NCBI GenBank assembly: GCA_027352645.1
Contig: DAIEIL010000048.1
Span: 1-12,538, forward strand
Direction: 5' to 3'
From: Rhodobiaceae bacterium
GTDB lineage: Bacteria; Pseudomonadota; Alphaproteobacteria; Parvibaculales; Parvibaculaceae
Length of the DNA: 12,538 bases
The translations under genes and the position numbers were made by a program. This document shows, piece by piece, positions 1 through 6,933 of this stretch; the stretch's first letter is position 1; each line of letters opens with the position of its first letter. Under the pieces are notes generated by a model. It was not told the DNA's origin, searched no databases, and was given only the letters and a program-made list of their open reading frames with translations.

Positions 1-1
1 G

Positions 2-691
2 TCGGATCAGACGGGCGTCGATCTCGCCAACGTGAAGATGTCCATGAATCCCTTCGACGAGATCGCCATCGAAGAGGCGATCCGTCTGAAGGAAGCGGGC
101 AAGGCGACGGAAGTCGTCGCAGTGTCGATCGGCGTTGCCCAGTCGACCGAGACGATCCGTACGGCGCTTGCCATGGGTGCCGACCGCGGCATCCTCGTGA
201 AGTCGGATGAGACGGTTGAGCCGCTCAACGTCGCGAAGATCCCGAAGGGCATCGTCGAGGCCGAAAAGCCTGACCTCGTCATTCTCGGCAAGCAGGCGAT
301 CGACGACGATTCGAACCAGACGGGCCAGATGCTCGCCGCCCTTCTCGGCTGGGCGCAGGGCACCTTCGCCTCGAAGGTCGAGTTCGAGGGCGACAAGCTC
401 GTCCTCACTCGCGAAATCGACGGCGGCCTGCAGACGCTGAAGCTCAACATGCCGGCGATCGTGACCGCGGACCTCCGCCTCAACGAGCCGCGCTACGCGT
501 CGCTGCCGAACATCATGAAGGCGAAGAAGAAGCCGATCGACGAAAAGACGCCTGCCGACTACGGCGTCGACGTCACGGCGCGCCTTCAGGTTCTCAAGGT
601 GACCGAGCCGCCGCAGCGTCAGGCCGGCATCAAGGTTGAATCTGTCGAGCAGCTTGTTTCGAAGCTCAAGGAAGCGGGAGTGATCGGATGA
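2..691 (+). CDS. etfB: Electron transfer flavoprotein subunit beta (5' partial)
   Basis: The reading frame is open from base 2, and the residues before the first in-window Met (SDQTGVDLANVK) are typical ETF-beta sequence, so the gene begins upstream. About 20 residues are missing against a usual ~250. The subunit pairs with EtfA to form the soluble cytoplasmic ETF, which takes electrons from acyl-CoA and other flavin dehydrogenases and passes them to ETF:ubiquinone oxidoreductase. Supporting stretches are VAVSIGVAQ with TALAMGADRGILV, the AMP-binding region around GKQAIDDDSNQTGQ, and the partner-recognition loop SLPNIMKAKKKPI, which corresponds to the loop holding Leu195 in human ETF-beta. 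The stop codon overlaps the etfA start (ATGA, 688-691), so the two are translationally coupled, as expected for subunits made in equal amounts. No ETF-QO gene is in view. Confidence 0.96.
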   Translation, partial: SDQTGVDLANVKMSMNPFDEIAIEEAIRLKEAGKATEVVAVSIGVAQSTETIRTALAMGADRGILVKSDETVEPLNVAKIPKGIVEAEKPDLVILGKQAIDDDSNQTGQMLAALLGWAQGTFASKVEFEGDKLVLTREIDGGLQTLKLNMPAIVTADLRLNEPRYASLPNIMKAKKKPIDEKTPADYGVDVTARLQVLKVTEPPQRQAGIKVESVEQLVSKLKEAGVIG

Positions 692-1629
692 CCACGCTGG
701 TTATTGCTGAACACAACAACGAAAATCTCAACGACGCGACCGCCAAGGCCGTGACCGCCGCGACGAAGCTCGGCGGCGACGTGCATGTGCTCGTCGCTGG
801 CCAGGGCGTCGATGGCGTCGCCGCTGCCGCCGCGAAGCTCGCGGGCGTCTCCAAGGTGCTCGTCGCCGACGACGCGCAGTATGCGCATCGCACGGCCGAG
901 CCGCTCGCCGCTCTCGTCGTGAGCCTCGCCGGCTCCTATGACGCGATCGTCACCCCCGCCACCGGCGTGGGCAAGAACTTCGCCCCGCGCGCGGCCGCGC
1001 TGCTCGACGTGCAGCAGATCTCGGAAATCATCGAGGTCGACAGCGCCGACACGTTCAAGCGTCCGATCTATGCGGGCAACGCGATCCAGACCGTGAAGTC
1101 GACCGACGCGAAGAAGGTCATCACGGTCCGCACGACGGCCTTCCCGGCTGCCGCCCAGACGGGCTCGGCCTCGATCGAAAAGATCGCCGCCGCCGCCAAT
1201 CCGGGCCTCTCGGAATGGGTCAGCGAGAACCTGACGAAGTCGGATCGTCCCGAACTCACCTCGGCCAAGATCATCGTCTCCGGCGGTCGCGGCATGCAGT
1301 CGGGCGACAACTTCCACATGCTCGACAAGATCGCCGACAAGCTTGGCGCCGCCGTGGGTGCCTCGCGCGCCGCGGTCGACGCCGGCTTCGTGCCGAACGA
1401 TTACCAGGTCGGCCAGACCGGCAAGGTGGTCGCCCCCGACCTCTACATCGCGGTCGGCATCTCCGGTGCGATCCAGCATCTCGCCGGCATGAAGGACTCC
1501 AAGGTCATCGTCGCGATCAACAAGGACGAAGAAGCGCCGATCTTCCAGGTGGCCGATTACGGCCTCGTGGCGGACCTCTTCCAGGCCGTTCCTGCCCTTG
1601 AGCAGGAGCTCGCCAAAATCGGCCTCTGA
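688..1629 (+). CDS. etfA: Electron transfer flavoprotein subunit alpha
   Basis: This 313-residue protein has the normal family length and binds the FAD of the ETF heterodimer. The N-terminal half (about 1-185) is the poorly conserved nucleotide-binding-like domain. The C-terminal half is the conserved FAD-binding domain, with SGGRG (Arg201), VGQTGKVVAPDLY (about 241-253) and GISGAIQHLAGM (257-268, His264), then NKDEEAPIFQVADYG and a closing helix. Start: the ATG sits inside the etfB stop (ATGA), and the frame opens with the usual MTTLVIAEHNN. A strong intrinsic terminator follows about 25 bases after the stop, so etfBA ends a transcript. In many alphaproteobacteria a 3-hydroxybutyryl-CoA dehydrogenase gene follows, as here, tying the pair to acyl-CoA oxidation. 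Function is certain at family level; the donor dehydrogenases cannot be read from this window. Confidence 0.97.
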   Translation: MTTLVIAEHNNENLNDATAKAVTAATKLGGDVHVLVAGQGVDGVAAAAAKLAGVSKVLVADDAQYAHRTAEPLAALVVSLAGSYDAIVTPATGVGKNFAPRAAALLDVQQISEIIEVDSADTFKRPIYAGNAIQTVKSTDAKKVITVRTTAFPAAAQTGSASIEKIAAAANPGLSEWVSENLTKSDRPELTSAKIIVSGGRGMQSGDNFHMLDKIADKLGAAVGASRAAVDAGFVPNDYQVGQTGKVVAPDLYIAVGISGAIQHLAGMKDSKVIVAINKDEEAPIFQVADYGLVADLFQAVPALEQELAKIGL

Positions 1630-1654
1630 TCGTCTGACGGCGAAAACCCGTTGA

Positions 1655-1699
1655 TGACAAACGGCGCTGCAGGCACTCCCCGCAGCGCCGTTTTTGTCA
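1655..1699 (+). terminator. Intrinsic terminator after etfA
   Basis: There is a perfect 10-bp stem, ACGGCGCTGC (1661-1670) against GCAGCGCCGT (1682-1691), with an 11-base loop and a run of T from 1691. The flanks TGACAA and TTGTCA extend the pairing outward, with unpaired T residues on the right. It lies 25 bases past the etfA stop, so it should end the etfBA transcript and leave the next gene to its own promoter. Confidence 0.9.
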
Positions 1700-1760
1700 G
1701 ACGGGTCTTCTGATAGGGTATTGTACAGTTCCGGCGCCGGACGTTCCGCGCCAGGTTTGG

Positions 1761-2645
1761 ATGGACAGCATGAACATTCGCAAGGTCGGCGTTATCGGCG
1801 CGGGTCAGATGGGCAACGGCATCGCGCATGTCTGTGCGCTCGCAGGCTGCGAGGTCCTGCTGAACGACATCAGCAAGGAACGTATCGAGGCAGGGCTCGC
1901 CACGATCGACGGCAATCTGAGCCGTCAGGTTCACTCCGGCCGCATCACCGCCGCCGACCGCGACGCCGCCCTCGACCGCATCTCGGCCGCCGTCACCTAT
2001 GACGCTTTCGAGACGGCGGATTTCGTCATCGAGTCGGCCAGCGAACTTGAAGCCGTAAAACGCAAGATCTTCGCCGACCTCTGTCCGCATCTGCGCGACG
2101 ACGCGATCATCGCCACCAACACGTCCTCGATTTCCATCACCCGTCTCGCCGCCTCCACCGACCGTCCCGAAAAATTCATCGGCATGCATTTCATGAACCC
2201 GGTTCCGGTCATGGAACTGGTGGAAGTGGTGCGCGGCATCGCGACGGACGACGAAACCTTCGACGCCGTGCGAGACCTCGCAGGCCGTCTCGGCAAGCAG
2301 ACGGCGAATGCAGAAGATTACCCGGCCTTCATCGTCAACCGCATCCTGCTGCCGATGATCAACGAAGCCGTCTACACGCTTTATGAAGGCGTGGGCTCGG
2401 TCGAAAGCATCGACAAAGCCATGCGCCTCGGTGCGAACCACCCGATGGGGCCCCTGCAGCTTGCCGACTTCATCGGCCTCGATACCTGCCTCTCCATCAT
2501 GCAGGTTCTGCATGATGGGCTGTCGGACTCGAAATATCGCCCCTGCCCGCTTTTGGTTAAATATGTCGAGGCAGGCTGGCTCGGACGCAAGACGCAGCGC
2601 GGTTTTTATGATTACCGCGGCGAAAAGCCCGTGCCGACGCGCTGA
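1761..2645 (+). CDS. hbd: 3-hydroxybutyryl-CoA dehydrogenase
   Basis: This cytoplasmic 3-hydroxyacyl-CoA dehydrogenase (294 residues, family ~290) oxidises 3-hydroxybutyryl-CoA to acetoacetyl-CoA, or runs in reverse, in short-chain acyl-CoA and polyhydroxybutyrate-linked metabolism. The N-terminal Rossmann fold shows GAGQMG at 13-18. Residues matching the catalytic set of the human enzyme are Ser122 (in TNTSS), His143 (GMHFMNPVP), Glu155 (ELVEVV) and Asn193 (FIVNR). The C-terminal domain carries HPMGPLQLADFIGLD and a GRKTQRGFYDY ending. Two in-frame ATGs, at 1761 and 1770, are possible; the second (MNIRKVGVIG) starts closer to the fold, and neither has a strong ribosome-binding site. The upstream terminator implies a separate promoter; TTGTCA (1694-1699) and TATTGT (1719-1724) are a weak candidate pair with a long spacer. 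Nothing is missing; preference for NAD or NADP is not resolved. Confidence 0.93.
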   Translation: MDSMNIRKVGVIGAGQMGNGIAHVCALAGCEVLLNDISKERIEAGLATIDGNLSRQVHSGRITAADRDAALDRISAAVTYDAFETADFVIESASELEAVKRKIFADLCPHLRDDAIIATNTSSISITRLAASTDRPEKFIGMHFMNPVPVMELVEVVRGIATDDETFDAVRDLAGRLGKQTANAEDYPAFIVNRILLPMINEAVYTLYEGVGSVESIDKAMRLGANHPMGPLQLADFIGLDTCLSIMQVLHDGLSDSKYRPCPLLVKYVEAGWLGRKTQRGFYDYRGEKPVPTR

Positions 2646-2748
2646 ATACTTTCCCAATTCGGATCATCCGCCGACAGAATTTGTTAACCCGCGGCTGCAA
2701 AGCTCAGCGTGCCATCTTTGAAGGCGTGGCATTGCGGAGGCGGGACCC

Positions 2749-3264
2749 ATGGAGCGCAGCGCGAGCGGCGAAGAGCGGCTCGACCAGGGATTGCGGTATT
2801 CCGATGGGCCGGACCATCCGGGCGTCGCAGCGCTCACCGACTATTGGCTGACCAAGCGCGGGACGCGGCCCATGCCCGACCGCGCCGACATCGCACCGTC
2901 GGAAATCATCAAGCTCCTGCCAAACCTCATCATCTGCGACGTGCTCGGCGACGGCGAGGATTTCCGCACCCGCATCTTCGGCACCGCCCTTGTCCTCCTC
3001 GTCGGGGAGGAACGGACGGGCAAATGCCTCTCGGAATTCGGCGCCCGCGCCTCCGTGCCGACAAGGCCCGAAATCGTCCAGTTCCGATGGCTCGACGTGA
3101 CCCGTCGCGCCTATGCGCTGAAAGGGCCGGTCTTCGTCAACGGCACCATGTCGAGTTCCGACCGCCCCTATCTCGCGCTGCACGCCGTCTCCATGCCCCT
3201 GACCGTGGGTGGGACCGGCATCGCGCAGATGATCGGCGGCATGTTCGTCACCGACAGGCGTTGA
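2749..3264 (+). CDS. Single-domain PAS_5 (PF07310) family protein
   Basis: A 171-residue soluble protein that is essentially one PAS_5-type domain. The family signature runs from about 29 to 96: LTDYWLTKRGTRPMP, then IAPSEIIKLLPNLIICDV, then DFRTRIFGTALV followed by ERTGKCLSEF. The C-terminal half ends in strand-like segments (LHAVSMPLTVGGTGIAQMIGG), as in other members. No output domain, membrane segment or signal peptide is visible. An excellent ribosome-binding site, GGAGG at 2736-2740 with 8-base spacing, fixes the start. Such small PAS proteins are abundant in alphaproteobacteria and mostly uncharacterised; Caulobacter MopJ is a single-domain PAS protein that affects the cell-cycle circuit, but orthology is not claimed. 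Ligand and partner cannot be read from the sequence. It is convergent with the tlpA-like gene 19 bases away, with no terminator visible between them. Confidence 0.8.
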   Translation: MERSASGEERLDQGLRYSDGPDHPGVAALTDYWLTKRGTRPMPDRADIAPSEIIKLLPNLIICDVLGDGEDFRTRIFGTALVLLVGEERTGKCLSEFGARASVPTRPEIVQFRWLDVTRRAYALKGPVFVNGTMSSSDRPYLALHAVSMPLTVGGTGIAQMIGGMFVTDRR

Positions 3265-3283
3265 GGCATCCCACCGCCTTGCG

Positions 3284-3916
3284 TCAGCGCGGGGGATAGG
3301 CCTTGAGGGCGGCCTCTATGAGCGCCTGAGCCTCTGGCCCGTCCCACTGGGCGGGCCCGACGAGCCGCCCGACTTCCTTGCCGTTCGGCGAGACCAGCAC
3401 CGTGGTCGGCAGGCCGAAAGCCTTCATGGTGAAGCTCGCCCGTGCGGTCGGATCGTTGTAAAGGGCAATGTGGTCGGCCTTCACCTCGGCCAGAAACGAC
3501 CTGGCAAGGTCGTGGCCGTTCAGGTCGACGCTGAGGGCGAGAACCTGGAACCGGTCCGAGCCCTTCGCCGCCTGAAGCCGGTTCAAGGCTGGCATTTCCT
3601 CGCGGCAGGGCACGCACCAGGTCGCCCAGAGATTGAGGAGGATGAGCTTGCCCCGGAAGTCCGAAAGCCGGACATCCTTGCCGTCTCCATCCTTGAAGGC
3701 GAGGTCGGGAACGGGTTTCGCCGGCACTTCCTGCTTGAAATTCGCCATGGCGCCGTTGGCATAGGGCGCAAGCCCGCCCGCCTCGCCGCCCCCAGCCGGA
3801 GCCCCCCCGCCCCCCGTACCATTGCCTAAGGGGCCGACGATCAAGTATACCGCCGCAACGACGATAATGACGGCGGCAGCGATTATCAGGATAGTCTTGC
3901 GGCTGGAACGTAACAT
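3284..3916 (-). CDS. tlpA: TlpA-type membrane-anchored thiol-disulfide oxidoreductase
   Basis: A 210-residue thioredoxin-fold protein anchored in the inner membrane and facing the periplasm. A basic start (MLRSSRK) precedes one membrane segment at about 8-29, then a Gly/Ala/Pro-rich linker (31-50) and a TlpA/AhpC-TSA-like domain. The active site is WCVPC with Cys101 and Cys104 in NLWATWCVPCREEMP; the cis-proline region is GLPTT with Pro170. Family members keep periplasmic cysteines reduced; Bradyrhizobium TlpA serves copper insertion into cytochrome oxidase, and related proteins act in cytochrome c maturation. No cyc or cox gene is nearby, so the substrate is open. The gene is divergent from argH, with 63 bases between the starts. 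The linker is encoded by C7-G-C6 on the plus strand, a stretch prone to sequencing error, but the frame is intact. Confidence 0.88.
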   Translation of the reverse strand: MLRSSRKTILIIAAAVIIVVAAVYLIVGPLGNGTGGGGAPAGGGEAGGLAPYANGAMANFKQEVPAKPVPDLAFKDGDGKDVRLSDFRGKLILLNLWATWCVPCREEMPALNRLQAAKGSDRFQVLALSVDLNGHDLARSFLAEVKADHIALYNDPTARASFTMKAFGLPTTVLVSPNGKEVGRLVGPAQWDGPEAQALIEAALKAYPPR

Positions 3917-3951
3917 CGGGTCTCAGAACTCCGTGCCCCCGCTAATCCGGG

Positions 3952-3971
3952 CCGGGCTCGACGCCCGGGGA
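3952..3971 (+). promoter_or_regulatory. Small hairpin abutting the argH ribosome-binding site
   Basis: CCGGGC (3952-3957) can pair with GCCCGG (3963-3968) around a TCGAC loop. The right arm overlaps the first bases of GGGGA (3967-3971), the best Shine-Dalgarno candidate for argH, 8 bases before its ATG. It may be a chance GC-rich pairing. Confidence 0.25.
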
Positions 3972-3979
3972 ATCTCGCG

Positions 3980-5371
3980 ATGAGCAACAAAATGTGGGGC
4001 GGCCGCTTCGGCGAAGGTCCCGACCGCATCATGGAGGAAATCAACGCCTCCATCGGCTTCGATCAGCGCTTCTTCGCCCAGGACATCCGGGGTTCGAAGG
4101 CGCATTGCGCCATGTTGGCCGAAACCGGAATTATCTCAAGAGCCGACGCCGATCAAATCGTCGCCGGTCTCGACGCCGTGCTGGCCGAGATCGAGGGGGG
4201 CCGCTTCGAGTTCAAGCGTGCGCTGGAAGACATCCACATGAATGTGGAATCCCGGCTTGCCGACCTCATCGGCGCGGCGGCGGGCAGGCTCCACACGGGC
4301 CGCTCGCGCAACGATCAGGTGGCGCTCGACTTCAAGCTCTATATCCGCGACACGATCGACCATCTGGACGAACAGCTCGCCGATTTCCAGCAGGCGCTGC
4401 TCGACAAGGCGGAAGCGAACGCCGACACGATCATGCCGGGCTTCACGCATCTGCAAACCGCGCAGCCCGTCACCTTCGGCCATCACTGTCTCGCCTATGT
4501 CGAGATGACGGCGCGCGACCGCGGCCGTTTCGCAGACGCGCGCCGGCGCCTCAATGAAAGCCCACTCGGTAGCGCCGCGCTTGCCGGAACCTCATTCCCG
4601 ATCGATCGCCACATGACGGCGAAGGCCCTCGGCTTCGACCGCCCGACCCGGAACTCTCTCGACAGCGTGTCCGATCGCGACTTCGTGCTCGAAACCATGT
4701 CGGCCGCCGCTATCGCCGCGACGCATCTCTCGCGTCTTGCCGAGGAAATCGTCATCTGGTCGACGCCGGGCTTCAACTTCGTGCGCCTGACGGACGGCTT
4801 CACCACCGGCTCCTCGATCATGCCGCAGAAGCGCAACCCGGACGCGGCGGAACTCGTTCGCGCGAAATCGGGCCGCGTCATCGGCGATCTCACATCGCTT
4901 CTCATCGTCATGAAGGGCCTGCCGCTGGCCTATTCCAAGGACATGCAGGAAGACAAGGAAGCGGCCTTCGACGCGCTCGACGCGCTGTCGCTTTCGCTTG
5001 CCGCCATGACCGGCATGGTCTCGACGCTGACCGTCAACGCGAAGGAAATGCGCGCGGCGGCCTCGCGGGGCTTCGCCACCGCGACCGACCTTGCCGACTG
5101 GCTGGTCAGGCGCCTCAACGTGCCTTTCCGCCAGGCGCATCACATCACCGGGGCGCTCGTCGCCAAGGCCGAGAAGAAGGGCATCGATCTCGATGGCCTC
5201 TCGCTCGATGAAATGCGGGAAGTGGAGCCCGGCATCACCGATGAGGTATATTCGGTGCTGGGCGTCGACAATTCGGTCCGCAGCCGGACAAGCTTCGGCG
5301 GCACGGCCCCGGAAAATGTGCGCGCATCTGTCGCCTGGTGGCGGGGCGAGCTTGGCAGCAGGGAGAAGTGA
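3980..5371 (+). CDS. argH: Argininosuccinate lyase
   Basis: The last enzyme of arginine synthesis: it cleaves argininosuccinate to arginine and fumarate in the cytoplasm, as a homotetramer of the fumarase/aspartase superfamily. The 463 residues match the family length. Visible signatures in order are the opening KMWGGRF, EDIHMNVESRL, HTGRSRNDQVALD, FTHLQTAQPV with the conserved His157, and the mobile-loop signature GSSIMPQKRNPD (277-288) carrying the family's catalytic serine. The C-terminal part, with FRQAHHITG and NSVRSRTSFGGTAPENV, is complete. Start: an ATG giving MSNKMWGGRF, the standard N-terminus, with GGGGA 8 bases upstream. It heads the argH-lptM-lysA-DUF4175 series; the next gene starts 1 base after its stop. 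This pairing with lysA groups late steps of arginine and lysine synthesis. Confidence 0.98.
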   Translation: MSNKMWGGRFGEGPDRIMEEINASIGFDQRFFAQDIRGSKAHCAMLAETGIISRADADQIVAGLDAVLAEIEGGRFEFKRALEDIHMNVESRLADLIGAAAGRLHTGRSRNDQVALDFKLYIRDTIDHLDEQLADFQQALLDKAEANADTIMPGFTHLQTAQPVTFGHHCLAYVEMTARDRGRFADARRRLNESPLGSAALAGTSFPIDRHMTAKALGFDRPTRNSLDSVSDRDFVLETMSAAAIAATHLSRLAEEIVIWSTPGFNFVRLTDGFTTGSSIMPQKRNPDAAELVRAKSGRVIGDLTSLLIVMKGLPLAYSKDMQEDKEAAFDALDALSLSLAAMTGMVSTLTVNAKEMRAAASRGFATATDLADWLVRRLNVPFRQAHHITGALVAKAEKKGIDLDGLSLDEMREVEPGITDEVYSVLGVDNSVRSRTSFGGTAPENVRASVAWWRGELGSREK

Positions 5372-5372
5372 G

Positions 5373-5615
5373 ATGAACCGTCGAATGACGATCACGGCCG
5401 CGCTCGGCCTTTCCATTCTCCTCGCGCTCGGCGCCTGCGGGCGAAAAGGCGATCTCGAGCCGCCGCCCGGCGTCAGCCCCGACATGGCGCAGAAAGCACC
5501 CTGCGGCAGCACGCCCGGCGCCGCTCCGCAGGACGCGCCCATCGACGCGCAAAAGCGGCCGACCTCGACCGGTGCGCCCAGCCAGATGCCCACTCAGACG
5601 ATTCCGCCCTGCTGA
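5373..5615 (+). CDS. lptM: LptM-like small lipoprotein (YifL family)
   Basis: An 80-residue lipoprotein precursor. The signal peptide (MNRRMTITAALGLSILLALGA) ends in the lipobox LGAC with the lipidated cysteine at 22. The CGRKGDLEPPP that follows matches the short mature signature of LptM/YifL (CG-x-KG-x-L). The rest is Pro/Ala/Gln-rich and probably disordered. Escherichia coli LptM binds the LptDE translocon in the outer membrane and helps LptD fold and form its disulfides; the same role here is inference from family. GGAG (5362-5365) lies 7 bases before the ATG, and the start comes 1 base after the argH stop, so it is co-translated with argH. Odd features are two further cysteines, Cys44 and the C-terminal Cys80, which the short E. 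coli protein, as I recall it, lacks. E. coli yifL also neighbours a lysine-pathway gene (dapF). Confidence 0.82.
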   Translation: MNRRMTITAALGLSILLALGACGRKGDLEPPPGVSPDMAQKAPCGSTPGAAPQDAPIDAQKRPTSTGAPSQMPTQTIPPC

Positions 5616-5655
5616 GGCGTTCCGAATTCCCGTTTCTCCGTAAGGCGACCGCGCC

Positions 5656-6933
5656 ATGAATCATTTCGAGTACAAGGGCGGCGTTCTTCATGTCGAAGAC
5701 GTCGCGATTGCCGATATTGCGGCGGCCGTCGGCACGCCCTTCTATTGCTATTCCTCCGCGACGCTGACGCGCCACGCTCAGGTCTTCATCGACGCCTTCC
5801 GGAACCAGCCGGCGCGGCTCTGCTATGCCGTGAAGGCCAATTCCAATCTCGCCGTCATCGCGACGCTCGCCAAGGTCGGTGCGGGCGCCGATGTCGTCTC
5901 GGAAGGCGAATTGCGCCGGGCGCTAGCCGCAGGCATCCCCGCCTCGAAGATCGTCTTTTCGGGCGTCGGCAAGACGGCGCAGGAAATCGCCTTCGCGCTC
6001 GAAGCCGGCATCGACCAGTTCAACGTGGAGTCCGAGCCCGAACTCGAACAAATCTCGGCGCTCGCAAGCGCGCGCGGCCTCATCGCGAAGATCGCGATCC
6101 GCGTGAACCCCGATGTCGACGCGAAGACGCATGAAAAGATCGCGACCGGCAAGGCCGAGAACAAGTTCGGCATCTCCTGGAAGCGCGCGCCCGCCGTCTA
6201 TGCCCGCGCCGAAGAGCTTCCGGGCATCGCCGCCATCGGCATCGACGTTCATATCGGCAGCCAGCTCACCTCGCTTGAACCCTTCGACGCCGCCTTCCGC
6301 CGCGTTGCGGGCATGATCGAGGAGCTGCGCCGCGCGGGCCACGCCATCAGCCGCATCGACCTCGGCGGGGGCCTCGGCATCCCCTATCGTGGCGACAACG
6401 ACGTTCCCCCGCATCCGGATGAATATGCCTCGATGGTGCAGCGCGCCGTCGGCCATCTGGGCTGCGAACTGACCTATGAGCCGGGCCGCCTCATCGTCGG
6501 CAATGCGGGCATCCTCGTCTCGCGCGTCATCTATGAGAAGCAGGGCGACGACCGGAAGTTCCTCATCATCGACGCGGCGATGAACGACCTGATCCGTCCG
6601 ACGCTTTACGACGCCTTCCATGAGATCAAGCCGGTGGTCGAACCCGCGCCGTCCGCGGAACGCGCCGTCTATGACGTCGTCGGCCCCGTTTGCGAAACCG
6701 GCGACTATCTCGCCAAGGGCCGCGAAATGGCGCGGGCGAAGGCCGACGATCTCGTCGCCATCATGTCGGCGGGAGCCTATGGCGCGGTGCAGGCGTCGGA
6801 ATACAACACACGGCCCCTTATCCCCGAGGTTCTCGTCAATGGCAGCGAATATGCGGTCATCCGCGCGCGCCCAAGTTATGACGAAATCCTGAAGCACGAT
6901 ATGATCCCCGCATGGCTCGGAGGACCTCGCTAG
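5656..6933 (+). CDS. lysA: Diaminopimelate decarboxylase
   Basis: A PLP enzyme (fold type III, group IV decarboxylase) converting meso-diaminopimelate to L-lysine and CO2, the last step of lysine synthesis; it draws from the pool used for peptidoglycan. The 425 residues match the family. In order: the PLP-binding Lys60 in CYAVKAN, His199 in DVHIGSQL, the phosphate-binding DLGGGLG (235-241), EPGR (275-278), then VGPVCETGD with the catalytic Cys346 contributed across the dimer, and the GAYGAVQASEYN region near the C-terminus. It starts 40 bases after lptM with only a modest ribosome-binding site (AAGG, about 10 bases upstream). Its last 22 bases overlap the next gene, suggesting coupled translation. 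No lysine riboswitch or leader is seen before it. Confidence 0.98.
   Translation: MNHFEYKGGVLHVEDVAIADIAAAVGTPFYCYSSATLTRHAQVFIDAFRNQPARLCYAVKANSNLAVIATLAKVGAGADVVSEGELRRALAAGIPASKIVFSGVGKTAQEIAFALEAGIDQFNVESEPELEQISALASARGLIAKIAIRVNPDVDAKTHEKIATGKAENKFGISWKRAPAVYARAEELPGIAAIGIDVHIGSQLTSLEPFDAAFRRVAGMIEELRRAGHAISRIDLGGGLGIPYRGDNDVPPHPDEYASMVQRAVGHLGCELTYEPGRLIVGNAGILVSRVIYEKQGDDRKFLIIDAAMNDLIRPTLYDAFHEIKPVVEPAPSAERAVYDVVGPVCETGDYLAKGREMARAKADDLVAIMSAGAYGAVQASEYNTRPLIPEVLVNGSEYAVIRARPSYDEILKHDMIPAWLGGPR

Noticed and set aside
1557..2657. Long minus-strand open frame (366 residues) opposite hbd, and a similar one at 619-1479 opposite etfA
   Set aside because: They are antisense to genes with complete family signatures, have Arg/Asp/His-rich composition typical of GC-rich shadow frames, and show no recognisable domain.
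2646..2748. Promoter or CtrA site before the PAS_5 gene (single GTTAACC)
   Set aside because: Only one TTAA half is present and no convincing -35/-10 pair was found; only the ribosome-binding site is supported.
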